From Musa acuminata AAA Group (taxonomy: Eukaryota; Streptophyta; Magnoliopsida; Zingiberales; Musaceae), in NCBI RefSeq assembly GCF_036884655.1, contig NC_088345.1, positions 28,437,501 to 28,501,500 on the forward strand: 64,000 nucleotides of DNA, given 5' to 3'. Positions 1 to 10,923 of this stretch are shown here, piece after piece (the stretch's first letter is position 1; each line of letters starts with the position of its first letter). Both the position numbers and the translations under genes were made by a program. Under the pieces are notes generated by a model that was not told the origin of the DNA, made no database searches, and saw nothing but the letters and a program-made list of their open reading frames with translations.

Positions 1-181
1 TTATCAAGATCATGATTTTAATAATTATTTTCTTTAGCAAAGAATCACAAAAACACTTTATTTTTGCATAATAAATCTCATTGTATTATGATTTATAAAT
101 TCTTTCTCTACACATGAATCATAGGAGATATAATAGCAATGATATCATGATTCATTTGGTAATAAATAGTAAGGAGAACAA
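1..181 (-). mobile_element. S2 internal region, left fragment (AT-rich)
   Basis: AT-rich non-coding DNA with no usable reading frame. It is the left-hand continuation of the S2 spacer that resumes at 8474, on the far side of S1. Its first 50 bases recur in reverse complement at about 26460-26508 in the S3 spacer, which shows that S2 and S3 belong to the same gag-only family. The 3' LTR of S2 must lie beyond the left edge of the window. Confidence 0.75.
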
Positions 182-186
182 TTTGT
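182..186. repeat. Target-site duplication of S1 (TTTGT), left copy
   Basis: TTTGT directly abuts the S1 terminus TGTTAGG. The same five bases follow the other terminus at 8469-8473. Five base pairs is the usual duplication size for copia integrase. Confidence 0.93.
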
Positions 187-200
187 TGTTAGGAACGAGA

Positions 201-230
201 GCACTAAGAGGGGGGGGGGTGAATTAGTGC
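201..230 (-). other. U5-terminal hairpin with G/C homopolymer loop (S1 3' LTR)
   Basis: GCACTAA (201-207) pairs with TTAGTGC (224-230). The loop holds a run of ten G on the plus strand, which is C in the element RNA. The same structure is seen in most S-family LTRs. Confidence 0.7.
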
Positions 231-344
231 AGCGGATATCTTACAGCAATTTAAAACCGATAGGTGCATTCGTTCAATAAAATCTATTATGATGCAAAAT
301 CCGATTCACAGTTTGTATTTAAGCGCAGTTTGCATCTAAGCGCA

Positions 345-578
345 GATTGCGTCTAAGAGCAGTTTACGTCTAAACGCAGTTTGCGTCTAAACGCAGTTTT
401 ACGTCTAAACTCAGTTTTACGTCTGAACGCAGTTTTGCGTCTGAACGCAGTTTTACGTCTGAACGCAGTTTTACGTCTGAACGCAGTTTTGCGTCTGAAC
501 GCAGTTTTGCGTCTAAACGTGGTTTTACGTCTAAACACAGTTGTGCGTCTAAACGCAGTTTTACGTCTAAACACAGAA
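345..578 (-). repeat. 18-bp minisatellite inside S1 3' LTR
   Basis: About a dozen tandem units of an 18-bp motif of the form ACGTCTAAACGCAGTTTT with A/G variation. Because 18 is a multiple of three and the unit lacks stops, several frames on both strands are open and give six-residue periodic translations. I do not regard these as proteins. Confidence 0.9.
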
Positions 579-1123
579 ACTGAACTTTGAAAATCTTTTT
601 GTGAATGTGCAGAAAGCAGTTTGCAGTTATGAATGGAATCAAAGCGTAAGCGTAAACTGCGATGTAAAGATCGTACGAAAACATCGATTTACGTCTCAAT
701 GCAAATTCGGAAAGATCTAAACTTAGAGAATCGTTCGTAAAAGCGCAGAGGGCAGTAGCTATGTAGGAGGTTTGCAGTAATGATAAAGTGCTCAAAAATA
801 AACGCAAACCAGAGATTTAGAGTGGTTCGGTCAGTCTTGACCTACTCCACTTTTGGCTTCCTCCACCGATGAGGTTGCCGACGTCAACTAGAGGCCTTCC
901 TTCAATAGGCGAAGGCCAACTGCCCTTTTACAGTTTCTCTCCTTTTGACAGGCTCAGGAGACAACCTTTACAGATCCTTTCTCTCCTCTCTTTACAACTC
1001 AAGACGTTGAAGAACAGAAAGAGGAGAACTTTTGGACTTTACACAATTTTGAGCTCTTAGAATCACAGAAAAGATCAGGAATTCGGAGTGGATCTGTACC
1101 CTTTCTGTGCTGAACGGGTGGGG

Positions 1124-1131
1124 TATTTATA
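1124..1131 (-). promoter_or_regulatory. TATA box of S1 3' LTR
   Basis: TATAAATA on the minus strand within GGCCTATAAATACCCC, directly downstream of the GC-rich array. The same block is present in nearly all S-family LTRs, which marks the U3/R boundary region. Confidence 0.75.
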
Positions 1132-1184
1132 GGCCCCAACCCAGTTCAAATTTGGAGCTCAAAATGATCAAATCCCGGAATTCC

Positions 1185-1545
1185 GGGATTAGGCGGTTGC
1201 ACCTCTTGACTGGAGAGGTTGCACCGCCTAGCAGAGCTCGAAGACTGAGCTCAGGCAGATGCACCTCTCTGCCAGAGGTGGTTGCTCCTCTCTGCCAGAG
1301 GTGGTTGCACCTCTCTGCCAGAGCTCGAAGACCGAGCTCAAGCGGTGCCTCTCCTGTCCAGAGAGGTTGCTCCTCTCTGCCAGAGCTCGAAGACCGAGCT
1401 TGGTGGTTGCACCTCTTGGCAGAGCTCGAAACTTGAGCTCTGGCGGTGCTACCTCTTGACAGAGGAGGTTGCACCGCCCAGTCTCGCTTGGAGACTGAGC
1501 CCTGGGCGGTTGCACCGCTTGGCTGGGGCGGTTGCACCGCCCACA
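1185..1545 (-). repeat. GC-rich palindrome array upstream of TATA (S1 3' LTR)
   Basis: Alternating GGCGGTTGCACC-type half palindromes and GAGCTCGAAGACTGAGCTC-type inverted repeats, arranged in imperfect units. Composition is much more GC-rich than the flanks. It lies in U3, just upstream of the TATA box. Confidence 0.8.
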
Positions 1546-2068
1546 GCACCTTGAGTCCGAATGGGTTGAACCATTCGACCCAATTTGAGTTCTTCAGGGG
1601 CCCAATTGCCCCAAGATTAAGCTAATGGGATCACCTCCCATTCCTAACTTAATCAACGTGCTAACTACGATTAAATCTAAGACAATTTCTGCAGCTTTGC
1701 TTCGGTACGTCAATCGCTTCTTCCGGCGAGTTTCCGGCGAACTTCCGTCGATCATCCGATGAACCCTCGGTGATGCTTCTGCGGACTTCCGGCAAACTCC
1801 TGGAGTTTGCGATGATTCACTTGGCAAGTTCTGATGAGCTTCGCTTGGCAAGCTTCCGGACTTCTCGGATCTGTTCTTGCAGAACCTCCGACGACCGTCC
1901 GAACTTCCGTCGAACTCTCGAACTCCCAACGTGATCATGATCTTGACTCCGGCGCAACTCCTGCTGCTTGTCTAACTTTCATCGTAGTTAATCCTGCACA
2001 CTTATCTCAACACATAGATTAGACAACAAATGACAATTGACTTCATCATCAAAATCCGAGATTCAACA

Positions 2069-2918
2069 ATCTCCCCCTTTTTGATGATGACAATCAATTG
2101 ATAATGGAGTTATCCTTAACTCCCCCTATCTATATGCTATTGTTGAGATAAGTCAGCCTTGAATTCAAGACCTAAGAATTCAAGTGACGTATTGATAAGT
2201 TAGATCAATTAAACTTATCAATACTCCCATCATGATACTCATCATGATGTATCTCTTCAAGAATGATGTCAAAGCTTGACATACATCATCAAGTTTGTAT
2301 GATTGTGTTTGTAACTATTCACCATGTAATTTAACATTATCATTTAAAGCTGCGAGGGACTATTACATGATGCACACATATTATCATTCTAGCAAGTTTG
2401 CATTTACTTCACAAGATAGTTTATCAACTCAAGACATAATGCAAACTATAGCACACGTTCATATATCTCTTGGTGATGCAAGGATGGCATAACCATAACA
2501 TAGTTTATAGCATCACTCAAGTATTTGCAACATAGACATGATCATGACAGTGTTTATCAATTCATATGTTTCTCCCCCTTTGTCATCAACAAAAAGCATG
2601 GTAATTGTGATACGAGGAAAACAATATTAGCAAGCTTATAGAGGAATTTTGCATAGATTGCTTTGAACATTTCTTCCCCTTTTTTATGAAAGTGAAATCA
2701 CTTTATCCCGCAAAGATATTACAGGATGAAATACATACACAGGAATCACTTTATCAGATTTATTTCAGGAACTTATTTTTCATGAAAGTGTACGAATAAA
2801 TCTGTTTTATAGCATTCGAACAAATAAGATGCATTTGGACAAGATTTTGTTGCAGATTTTCATATATAAACATGGCAATCAAGTGATCTGATAATTCAAT
2901 ATATTCCGAAAAATAGGT
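2069..2918 (-). other. S1 3' non-coding region with polypurine tracts
   Basis: Lies between the RNase H stop codon and the 3' LTR. The tract next to the LTR reads AAAAAGGGGGAGAT in element sense and should prime plus-strand synthesis. A second purine tract with the same core (plus strand CTCCCCCTTTGTCATCAAC) lies near 2571-2590, and a weaker one near 2672. I see no env-like or other reading frame here. Confidence 0.8.
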
Positions 2919-5722
2919 TTATTTATTCGGACACATCAACATTCCTAATTCTCTTCTAATAAAATCAAATTGTTCTTCACTTAGAGGTTTTGTAAAAATG
3001 TCAGCCAGTTGATGTTTAGTATCGATGAACTCTATGGTTACGTCATGATTAGTGACATGATCTCGTATAAAGTGGTGTCTAATATCAATATGCTTTGTTC
3101 TTGAGTGTTGTATAGGATTCTTAGTTAAGCATATTGCACTCGTATTATCACATTTAATGGGAATATCTTTTAGATTAACTTTGTAATCTTCTAAAGTGTT
3201 TTTCATCCATACAACTTGTGCACAGCATGCACTTGCTGCAATATATTCAGCTTCGGTTGTTGATAGTGCAACCGAGCTTTGCTTCTTAGATGACCAGGAA
3301 ACAAGGGCATGTCCTAAAAATTGACATGATCCTGATGTGCTTTTTCTATCTAGTCTACAGCCAGCGAAGTCCGCATCAGCATAAGCTGTTAACTCAAAAT
3401 TTTCTGATTTTGGATACTATAATCCTAGATTTGTGGTTCCATTGAGATATCTAAGTATTCTTTTGACTGCTTTGAGATGAGATATCTTAGGGTTTGATTG
3501 AAATCTAGCACAAAGTCCTACACTGAACATGATGTCCGGTCTGGTGGCAGTGAGGTAAAGTAAACTTCCTATCATACCCCTATAAGTCTTTTGATTGAAG
3601 CTTTCTCCACTTTCATCAATTTCTAACTTAGTGGAGGTGCTCATAGGGGTGCTAATAGCCTTTGAGTTGTTCACCTCACTTGTTTCTAAAGACCCATTTA
3701 GTACCAATAACTAAATGGTCATTTGGCCTAGGAACAAGCTTGCACACCTCATTTCTCTCAAATTGATTCAATTCATCTTGCATTGCGATAATCCATGAAT
3801 CATCTTTCATGGCTTCGTCAACGCAGTTGGGTTCAATTTGGGAGAGAAAGGCGGCATTTGCACAAAAAGTTTTAAGAGAAGATCGTGTTTGAACCCCCTT
3901 TGACGTGTCTCCGAAGATTAGCTCCTTGGGATGAGCATCTACATACTTCCAATCCTTGGGTAAGGATATTTCGGGAGTGGATGCATCCAAGTTGCTCGTT
4001 GGAGAAGGGGTCTCGTTTAAATTCAAAGAATCAAAATTAACATCTTCGTCAAGATCATTTTTCGTGATTTCGGAAATCTCATTGAAAACAACATGAATAG
4101 ATTCTTCAATAATTAAAGTTCTTTTATTGAAGATACGAAAGGCTTTAGAAACAGTAGAATAACCAAGAAAGATTCCTTCATCAGATTTAGCATCAAATTT
4201 TCCTAAGTTGTCCTTTTCATTTAAGATAAAACACTTACTCCCAAAGACTTTAAAATATGAAACATTGGGTTTTTTTATTGTTCCATAACTCATAGGGAGT
4301 TTTGGTTAGTAGAGGTCTTACTAGAACTCTATTCAAAATGTAGCATGCAGTATTTACGGCTTCAGCCCAAAAATATTTGGGTAGGTTGTATTCATTCAAC
4401 ATGGTTCTTGCCATTTCTTGTAAATTTCGATTTTTTCTTTCTACAACTCCATTTTGTTGAGGATTTCTATGAGTAGAGAAATTATGATTGTATCCATTGA
4501 GTTCACAAAATTCCTGGAAATCATGGTTTTGAAATTCACCACCATGATCACTTCTAATTGACGAAATCATAGAACCTTTCTCATTCTGAACAAGTTTGCC
4601 AAACTTGGTAAAATATCTAAGGCATTCACTCTTCTGTTTTAAGAAGTAAGTCCATGTGTATCTGCTGTAGTCATCCACGATGACAAAGGCGTATTTGCTA
4701 CCTCCTAGGCTTGATGTGGAGATAGGTCCGAACAAATCCATATGGATCAATTGTAAGGGCCTAGAGGTGCTTATTTGGTTTTTAGATTTGAAGCTACTCT
4801 TAATTTGTTTACCTAATTGGCAAGCATCACATACATTGTCTTTGATGAACTTGATACGAGGAATTCCTCTTACAAGTTCTTTGGATGATATTTGAGTGAT
4901 TAGTTTCATGCTAGCATGACCTAATCTTCTATGCCATATCCAAGCATCCTCATTCAAAGCAGAAAAACACATTTCATTACATAAATTATTGATGTCAATA
5001 GTATATACGTTATTTTGTTTTAATGCAATCATAGATATGTTTTTGTGTGGTTTTTCAATGATGCAAGCATTAGATTCAAATCTGATAATATATCCTTTAT
5101 CACATAATTGACTAATGCTCAAGAGGTTATGTTTTAAACTATCCACTAGCAAAACATCTTCAATAGAGAAGTTGGATTTGTTACCTATGGTTCCTTTGCC
5201 AATGATTTTACCCTTGTTGTTGTCTCCGAAGGTGACATATCCTTCGTCTATGCTAGAGAGCTTAGAGAATTGAGATGGATCTCCGGTCATATGCCTTGAG
5301 CATCCACTATCAGGGTACCATCTCTTGCTCCTAGCTTGCGATGGTTTAGTTTTCTCGTCTTCAATAGCCATTAAGGCGTAATGAGCAACTTGCTCGGTGT
5401 TGGACTCCTCTTCTTCGGATGCGCTCGAGTCATCCCATGTTGCTTGAAGAGCCTTCTTCTTTGATGTTCTCCTTTTTACTTGGGGACAATCACTCTTGTA
5501 GTGTCCCGGCTTTTTGCATTCATAGCAGATCACTTGGTCCTTCTTAGGTTTAAGTTTATTTTTTGCATCATTCTTAAACTTGTTTCTTTTAAAGAACTTT
5601 TTAAACTTTCTTGTTAGAAGTGCCAAGTCATCATCACAGTCCTCATCACTTGAGTTTTCTCTCAAGTGGCATTCTGAGGTTTTAAGTGCCATATCCTTCC
5701 TGTTCTTTGGAAGGATGTCTTC
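2919..5722 (-). pseudogene. pol: S1 pol: protease-integrase plus remnant RT and RNase H, frameshifted and deleted
   Basis: Read from 5722 downwards: a gag C-terminal basic region with an intact CCHC knuckle (CYECKKPGHYKSDC), protease (DSGCSRHMTGD), GAG-pre-integrase HHCC domain (WHRRLGH, CDACQLGK) and integrase core with the three acidic positions (HMDLFGP, RSDHGGEF, NGVVERKNR). A one-base gain in an A tract near 4270 shifts the frame. The next frame runs to WVFRNK near 3690, then about 0.6 kb of RT is missing relative to S8 and sequence resumes at NNSKAI. A tryptophan codon is TAG at about 3417. RNase H ([15 protein letters not shown]) ends at 2919. Compared with S8 this copy also lacks about 190 residues between gag and protease. 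Confidence 0.9.
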
Positions 5723-6355
5723 TTACTCTTCATGAGCTTTACAAGTCATTTCGTAGGTCATTAATGACCCGATTAGTTCTTCAAGAGGGAAGTTGCGCAG
5801 ATCTTTTGCCTTTTGAATAGCAGTGACTTTAGGATCCCAATTCTTAGGAAGGGATCTTAGTATCTTATTTACGAGTTCAAAATCCGAAAAACTTTTTCCA
5901 AGTCCTTTTAGACCATTGACGACATCCGTGAAACGGGTAAATATGTCGCCAATGGTTTCACTTGGTTTCATTCGAAAAAGTTCAAAAGAATGTAATAACA
6001 GATTGATTTTTGACTCTTTCACTCTACTTGTGCCCTCGTGGGTCACTTCGAGTGTGTGCCAAATATCAAATGCATTTTCGCAAGTTGAAACACGATTAAA
6101 CTCGTTTTTATCAAGTGCACAAAATAAGGCATTCATAGCCTTTGCATTAAGAGCGAAAGCCTTCTTCTCCAATTCATTCCAATCGATCATTGGAAGAGAA
6201 GACTTTGAAAATCCGTTTTCAACAAGGTTCCATAGTTCAAAATCCATAGAGATAAGAAAGATCCTCATTCGGGTCTTCCAGTAGGTGTAGTCCGTCCCAC
6301 TGAACATGGGTGGACGTGTAATAGAATGCCCCTCTTGGTTTCCGGCGTATGCCAT
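5723..6355 (-). pseudogene. gag: S1 gag, capsid part, ended by an in-frame stop
   Basis: 211 codons from an ATG shortly downstream of the primer-binding site. The product resembles the UBN2-type capsid of copia Gag (YWKTRMRIFL near residue 25, then MNALFCALDKNEF, THEGTSRVK and LEELIGSLMTYEM), which would assemble the virus-like particle around element RNA. The TAA at 5723-5725 is in frame with the downstream gag-pol reading; S8 has CAA there, so this is a probable C-to-T change of a glutamine codon, not a natural gag/pol boundary. Confidence 0.88.
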
Positions 6356-6387
6356 CTCTCTTGGGTTTTAATCCGTTAGAGAGTTAA

Positions 6388-6403
6388 CCTTGCTCTGATA
6401 CCA
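6388..6403 (-). other. S1 primer-binding site (initiator-Met tRNA)
   Basis: Minus strand TGGTATCAGAGCAAGG, two bases inside the 5' LTR. The first twelve bases complement the 3' end of plant initiator methionine tRNA. Confidence 0.9.
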
Positions 6404-6564
6404 ATTGTTAGGATCGAGAGCACTAAGAGGGGGGGGGGGTGAATTAGTGCAGCGGAGATCTTACAGCAATTTAAAACCGAAAGGTGCGTTCGTTCAATAA
6501 AATCTATTATGATGCAAAATCCAATTCACAGTTTGTATTTAAGCACAGTTTGCGTCTAAGCGCA

Positions 6565-6867
6565 GATTGCGTCTAAGAGCAGTTTACGTCTAAACGCAGT
6601 TTGCGTCTAAACGCAGTTTTACGTCTAAACGCAGTTTTACGTCTAAACGCAGTTTTGCGTCTGAACGCAGTTTTACGTCTGAACGCAGTTTTACGTCTGA
6701 ACGCAGTTTTACGTCTGAACGCAGTTTTGCGTCTGAACGCAGTTTTGCGTCTGAACGCAGTTTTGTGTCTGAACGTAGTTTTGCATCTGAACGCAGTTTT
6801 GCGTCTAAACGTGGTTTTACGTCTAAACACAGTTTTGCGTCTAAACGCAGTTTTACGTCTAAACACA
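6565..6867 (-). repeat. 18-bp minisatellite inside S1 5' LTR
   Basis: About sixteen units of the same 18-bp motif as at 345-578, so copy number differs between two LTRs that were identical at insertion. Confidence 0.9.
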
Positions 6868-7415
6868 GAAACTGAACTTTGAAAATCTTTTTGTGAATGT
6901 GCAGAAAGCAGTTTGCAGTTATGAATGGAATCAAAGCGTAAGCGTAAACTGCGATGTAAAGATCGTACGAAAACACCGATTTACGTCTCAATGCAAATTC
7001 GGAAAGATATGAACTTAGAGAATCGTTCGTAAAAGCGCAGAGGGCAGTAGCTACGTAGGAGGTTTGCAGTAATGATAAAGTGCTCAAAAATAAACGCAAA
7101 CTAGAGATTTAGAGTGGTTCGGTCAGTCTTGACCTACTCCACTTTTGGCTTCCTCCACCGATGAGGTTGCCGACGTCAACTAGAGGCCTTCCTTCAATAG
7201 GCGAAGGCCAACTGCCCTTTTACAGATTCTCTCCTTTTGACAGGCTCAGGAGACAACCTTTACAGATCCTTTCTCTCCTCTCTTTACAACTCAAGACTTT
7301 GAAGAACAGAAAGAGGAGAACTTTTGGACTTTACACAATTTTGAGCTCTTAGAATCACAGAAAAGATCAGGAATTCGGAGTGGATCTGTACCCTTTCTGT
7401 GCTGAATGGGTGGGG

Positions 7416-7423
7416 TATTTATA
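7416..7423 (-). promoter_or_regulatory. TATA box of S1 5' LTR
   Basis: Minus strand TATAAATA within the conserved GGCCTATAAATACCCC block, with the GC-rich array immediately upstream. This is the likely promoter of the S1 genomic RNA. Confidence 0.78.
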
Positions 7424-8473
7424 GGCCCCAACCCAGTTCAAATTTGGAGCTCAAAACGATCAAATCCCGGAATTCCGGGATCAGGCGGTTGCACCTCTTG
7501 ACTGGAGAGGTTGCACCGCCTAGCAGAGCTCGAAGACTGAGCTCAGGCGGATGCACCTCTCTGTCAGGGGTGGTTGCACCTTTCTGCCAGAGCTCGAAGA
7601 CCGAGCTCAAGTGGTGCATCTCCTGACCAGAGAGGTTGCACCTCTCTGCCAGAGGTGGTTGCACCTCTCTGCCAGAGGTGGTTGCTCCTCTCTGCCAGAG
7701 GTGGTTGCACCTCTCTGCCAGAGCTCGAAGACCGAGCTCAGGCGGTGCCTCTCCTGTCCAGAGAGGTTGCTCCTCTCTGCCAGAGCTCGAAGACCGAGCT
7801 TGGTGGTTGCACCTCTTGGCAGAGCTCGAAACTTGAGCTCTAGCGGTGCTACCTCTTGACAGAGGAGGTTGCACCGCCCAGTCTCGCTTGGAGACTGAGC
7901 CCTAGGCGGTTGCACCGCTTGGCTGGGGCGGTTGCATCGCCCACAGCACCTTGGGTCCGAATAGGTTGAACCATTCGACCCAATTTGAGTTCTTCAGGGG
8001 CCCAATTGCCCCAGGATTAAGCTAATGGGATCACCTCCCATTCCTAACTTAATCAACGTGCTAACTACGATTAAATCTAAGACAATTTCTGCAGCTTTGC
8101 TTCGGTACGTCAATCGCTTCTTCCGGCGAGTTTCCGGCGAACTTCCGTCGATCATCCGATGAACCCTCGGTGATGCTTCTGCGGACTTCCAGCAAACTCC
8201 TGGATTTTGCGACGATTCACTTGGCAAGTTCCGACGAGCTTCGCTTGGCAAGCTTCCGGACTTCTCGGATTTGTTCTTGCAGAACCTCCGACGACCGTCC
8301 GAACTTCCGTCGAACTCTCGAACTCCCAACGTGATCATGATCTTGACTCCGGCGCAACTCCTGCTGCTTGTCTAACTTTCATCGTAGTTAATCCTGCACA
8401 CTTATCTCAACACATAGATTAGACAACAAATGACAATTGACTTCATCATCAAAATCCGAGATTCAACATTTGT

Positions 8474-9968
8474 TTCATGCATAAGAAATCTCAATAAGAT
8501 CACATTTCACAAGAAATTTCAAGTATAAAATATCAAGTAATCATCATGTTTCTTCTTAAGTCAAGAAGTCAAGGGAAAGTTCATGATTCAGTTAAAACAA
8601 AATTTCCTTCAAGTTAATTAAAAAAAAATCATAATCAAATTATCATTTTTGAGATTCATAACATGGATAACGTTATTACTATTTTATCAAAATCAATTTC
8701 GAGATTCACACAATATCATGAAATCATTAATCTCGATAAGATGGGAAAAGCATTTTCTTTTTAAGTGATTCTTTTAACACATAAAAAAAAAACTCATTCA
8801 TAATTCAAGTGATTTACAAGATATCATAAATGAATTTATCACTTGTATTTCGTCAAAACCGAGAACTCTAGAGATAGAAAATGATTGAGGCATTTAACAT
8901 GATTTAAGCATGATTTATATTTAAAATGTATCTTATGTCGTAAATGCGAATCAAGCATTTGTCAAATCTGAATTCATCCTCAAAATTACATTCAATAAAT
9001 TTATATATGACAAGCATAGATTTATTGAAAAATCAATAAGATAGAGGATTACTTTTCAGTTTTATAAATTTCTATTCATGTGATTTGCTTCTTATGAGCA
9101 TGCCTTTGCCCCCCTTTTTTTTTTTTTAAATGTCAACATTCAAGATAGAAGGGTAAATTTCATAAAATAAATTATCAAGCATGATTCCATGATAACATCC
9201 TTTTAATATCTTGATATTCATTATCAAGTATGATTTCAAAAAGTATGTTCAAGAGAAATCATTAAGACCAAATGCTTGATACACTCATTTATTTTCAAAA
9301 TATTCATCATGTTTATTTTCATGAGATTCACAAGATTGGTAAAATAAATTCATTAATCTCAATAGGATATAAAATTCATTTCTATTTCATACAATTGATT
9401 TCATGTGAGGGTATTCAAGTCTTTTTGTGAAAACATGTATCATCGTTTAAAATCAAAACATAAGTTTCGTCATTAAGCCGTCAAGACCAAACACATCAAA
9501 AATGATATCACATCTATCATCAAAAGACTATAAAGAAATTCATACAAAGATGTACATGCATTATGTCATCTTAATATGTCATGAGAATATCATCTTAATT
9601 CGTCATAAAAATGATTAAACCAAAAACATGTTAATCCAATTGTTAATTTAAAATTAGAGTTTCAAATCAATATTTACTTCAAAAACTCATGCATGACATA
9701 AAATCATCGAGATACACATGCATAGATTAATCCTAAGCATTATCACATATCATATAGTTATCATCCCTAATGTTGCATACATCATTCAACATTTCAAAAC
9801 ATAAAATGTATGAAACCTTAGCAATATACTTTTCATGATTAAATTTTTAATTTTTCAAAGATGCTAAAAATAAAAACAAATTTTTATTTTCTATTCCTAC
9901 TATTTAAATTAAGCACTCATGAAAAACTTCAAGTAATTTCAAAATAATTCAAGAGAGTTGAGTTACTT
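8474..9968 (-). mobile_element. S2 internal AT-rich spacer
   Basis: Strongly AT-rich DNA without coding potential, lying 3' of S2 gag in element sense. It is full of ATCAT/ATGAT-type words and resembles the spacers of S3, S4 and S6. It is continuous with 1-181 once S1 and one TSD copy are removed. I see no RNA gene or promoter in it. Confidence 0.75.
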
Positions 9969-10873
9969 ACCTTGTAGTCGAAGCCCGTCAAAGCCCAATT
10001 CGTCGTTTCACCTTTGGAAGTTCTTGATTCATCCTTGGTTGCCTTCCTCTTTGTTGGCCTCTTCCTTCGTTCAAGTTCATTGTCTATTTTAGATTTTTGT
10101 TTAATAAACTTATTAAGATTTAGTGTTCGAAGTTCAAGTTCATCATTGTCCTCATCACTTGAGTCATCACTCAAGTGGTATTCATTTGTCCGGAGTTCCA
10201 AATCCTTCCTATTCTTTGGAAGGTGGTTCAAGTTTTGATTGTGTTCATCATTTGCATTGTGCACCATTTCATATGTCATCAATGAGCCGATAATTTCTTT
10301 AAGTGAAAAAATATTTAAATCTTTTATTTCTTGTATTATCGTTACTTTTGATTCCCAAGCTTTAGAAAGTGATCGTAAAACTTTACTAACAAGTTCAAAA
10401 TTCAAGAAATATTTGCCAAGAGCTTGTAAACCATTCATGACATCCATAAAATGGGTGTACATGTCAACAATGGTTTCGCTCGGATTCATTCGAAAATGCT
10501 CGAAATCATGCATTAAAATGTTAACTTTCGAGTCTTTGACTCTACTAGTTCCCTCGTGCGTGATTTCATGTGTTCGCCAAATATCAAAAGCCGTTTCACA
10601 CGTTGAAATCCGATTGAACTCATTTTTGTCTAAAGCACAAAATAAAGCATTCATAGCCTTTGCGTTTAAAGAAAAATACTTCTTCTCCAAATCCGACCAT
10701 TTGTTCATCGGTTTAGAGGGAAGTTAAAAATTGTTTTCAACGATATTCCATAAATCTAAATTTATAGAAATCAAGAAAACTCTCATTCGAGTTTTCCAAT
10801 AAGTGTAGTCCAATCCGTTAAACAACGGTGGACGAAAAACCGATAAGCCCTCTTGAAAGCCATGAAGAGTCAT
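9929..10873 (-). pseudogene. gag: S2 gag (gag-only element), one internal stop
   Basis: Starts at the ATG complementary to 10871-10873 within the conserved GAGAGAAATG context. Capsid motifs are clear (FNGLDYTYWKTRMRVF, MNALFCALDKNEF, HEGTSRVKDSK, IGSLMTYEM). A TAA at 10724-10726 replaces a glutamine codon seen in S4, so the open part runs 10708-9929. The C-terminus is acidic then basic (DDSSDED, ERRKRPTKRK) and contains no zinc knuckle. Coding similarity stops at AAG|GTAAGT (GT at 9970-9969), a textbook splice-donor sequence; the frame then runs a few codons into the AT-rich spacer. No pol follows. Confidence 0.85.
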
Positions 10874-10910
10874 TTCTCTCGGGTGTAAATCCAAAATGAG
10901 AAATACCGGG

Positions 10911-10921
10911 ATCTGATACCA
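10911..10921 (-). other. S2 primer-binding site, mutated
   Basis: Minus strand TGGTATCAGAT: the initiator-Met complement TGGTATCAGAGC with a G-to-T change at position 11. Confidence 0.75.
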
Positions 10922-10923
10922 AT

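Larger units (their letters stand above)
187..2068 (-). repeat. S1 3' LTR (1,882 bp)
   Basis: Runs from TGTTAGG to GATTCAACA on the plus strand, so in element sense it starts TGTTGAATCTCGG and ends CCTAACA. It contains, in element order, a unique stretch, a GC-rich palindrome array, a TATA box, a GGTCA/TGACC hairpin (829-842), an 18-bp array and a C-tract hairpin (201-230). It is about 180 bp shorter than its partner, mainly because both tandem arrays have fewer copies. Confidence 0.93.
187..8468 (-). mobile_element. S1: Ty1/copia (SIRE/Maximus-like) retrotransposon, structurally complete but coding-defective
   Basis: An 8.28-kb element in minus orientation with two LTRs, a primer-binding site, gag, pol and a polypurine tract, bounded by the TSD TTTGT. 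Termini are TG...CA. It is inserted in the AT-rich spacer of S2. gag has an in-frame stop, pol carries an A-tract frameshift, and about 0.6 kb of reverse transcriptase including the YVDD site is missing, so this copy cannot move on its own. The lineage call rests on domain order and RT/RNase H motifs shared with S8; SIRE/Maximus is my inference. Confidence 0.93.
6406..8468 (-). repeat. S1 5' LTR (2,063 bp)
   Basis: Partner of 187-2068 with the same termini and module order. The TATA box is at 7416-7423, the 18-bp array at about 6565-6867 and the GC-rich array at about 7480-7945. The arrays carry extra copies compared with the other LTR, while unique parts differ by only a few percent by eye. 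The C-tract hairpin is at 6420-6450. Transcription would run leftwards through gag. Confidence 0.93.

Noticed and set aside
200..240. CAGCGGA near the LTR end resembling the 5' part of initiator-Met tRNA
   Set aside because: Only a short match next to the G tract, without the rest of a cloverleaf. Treated as chance.
187..240. Possible telomere-like or subtelomeric G-rich tract
   Set aside because: A single homopolymer run inside a hairpin at each LTR end, not a telomere repeat array.
345..578. CRISPR-like array of short repeats
   Set aside because: Direct tandem units without unique spacers, in a plant LTR; a minisatellite.
353..807. Open frames with periodic FRRKTA or RLNAVL translations, on both strands
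   Set aside because: They come from the 18-bp LTR minisatellite, whose length is a multiple of three and which lacks stops in several frames. The same occurs at 6573-7099, 15890-16138 and 30320-30640. No start context or conservation of a single frame.
1107..1554. Overlapping frames rich in Ala, Pro, Ser and Leu over the GC-rich LTR array
   Set aside because: Several frames on both strands are open at once because of composition and repetition, and they shift between LTR copies. Same for 7399-7915, 14828-15378, 17473-18283, 23363-24173, 29258-29849 and 57854-58423.
2069..2918. Env-like third ORF as reported in some SIRE elements
   Set aside because: No frame longer than about 65 codons and no membrane-spanning pattern in the S1 or S8 3' regions.
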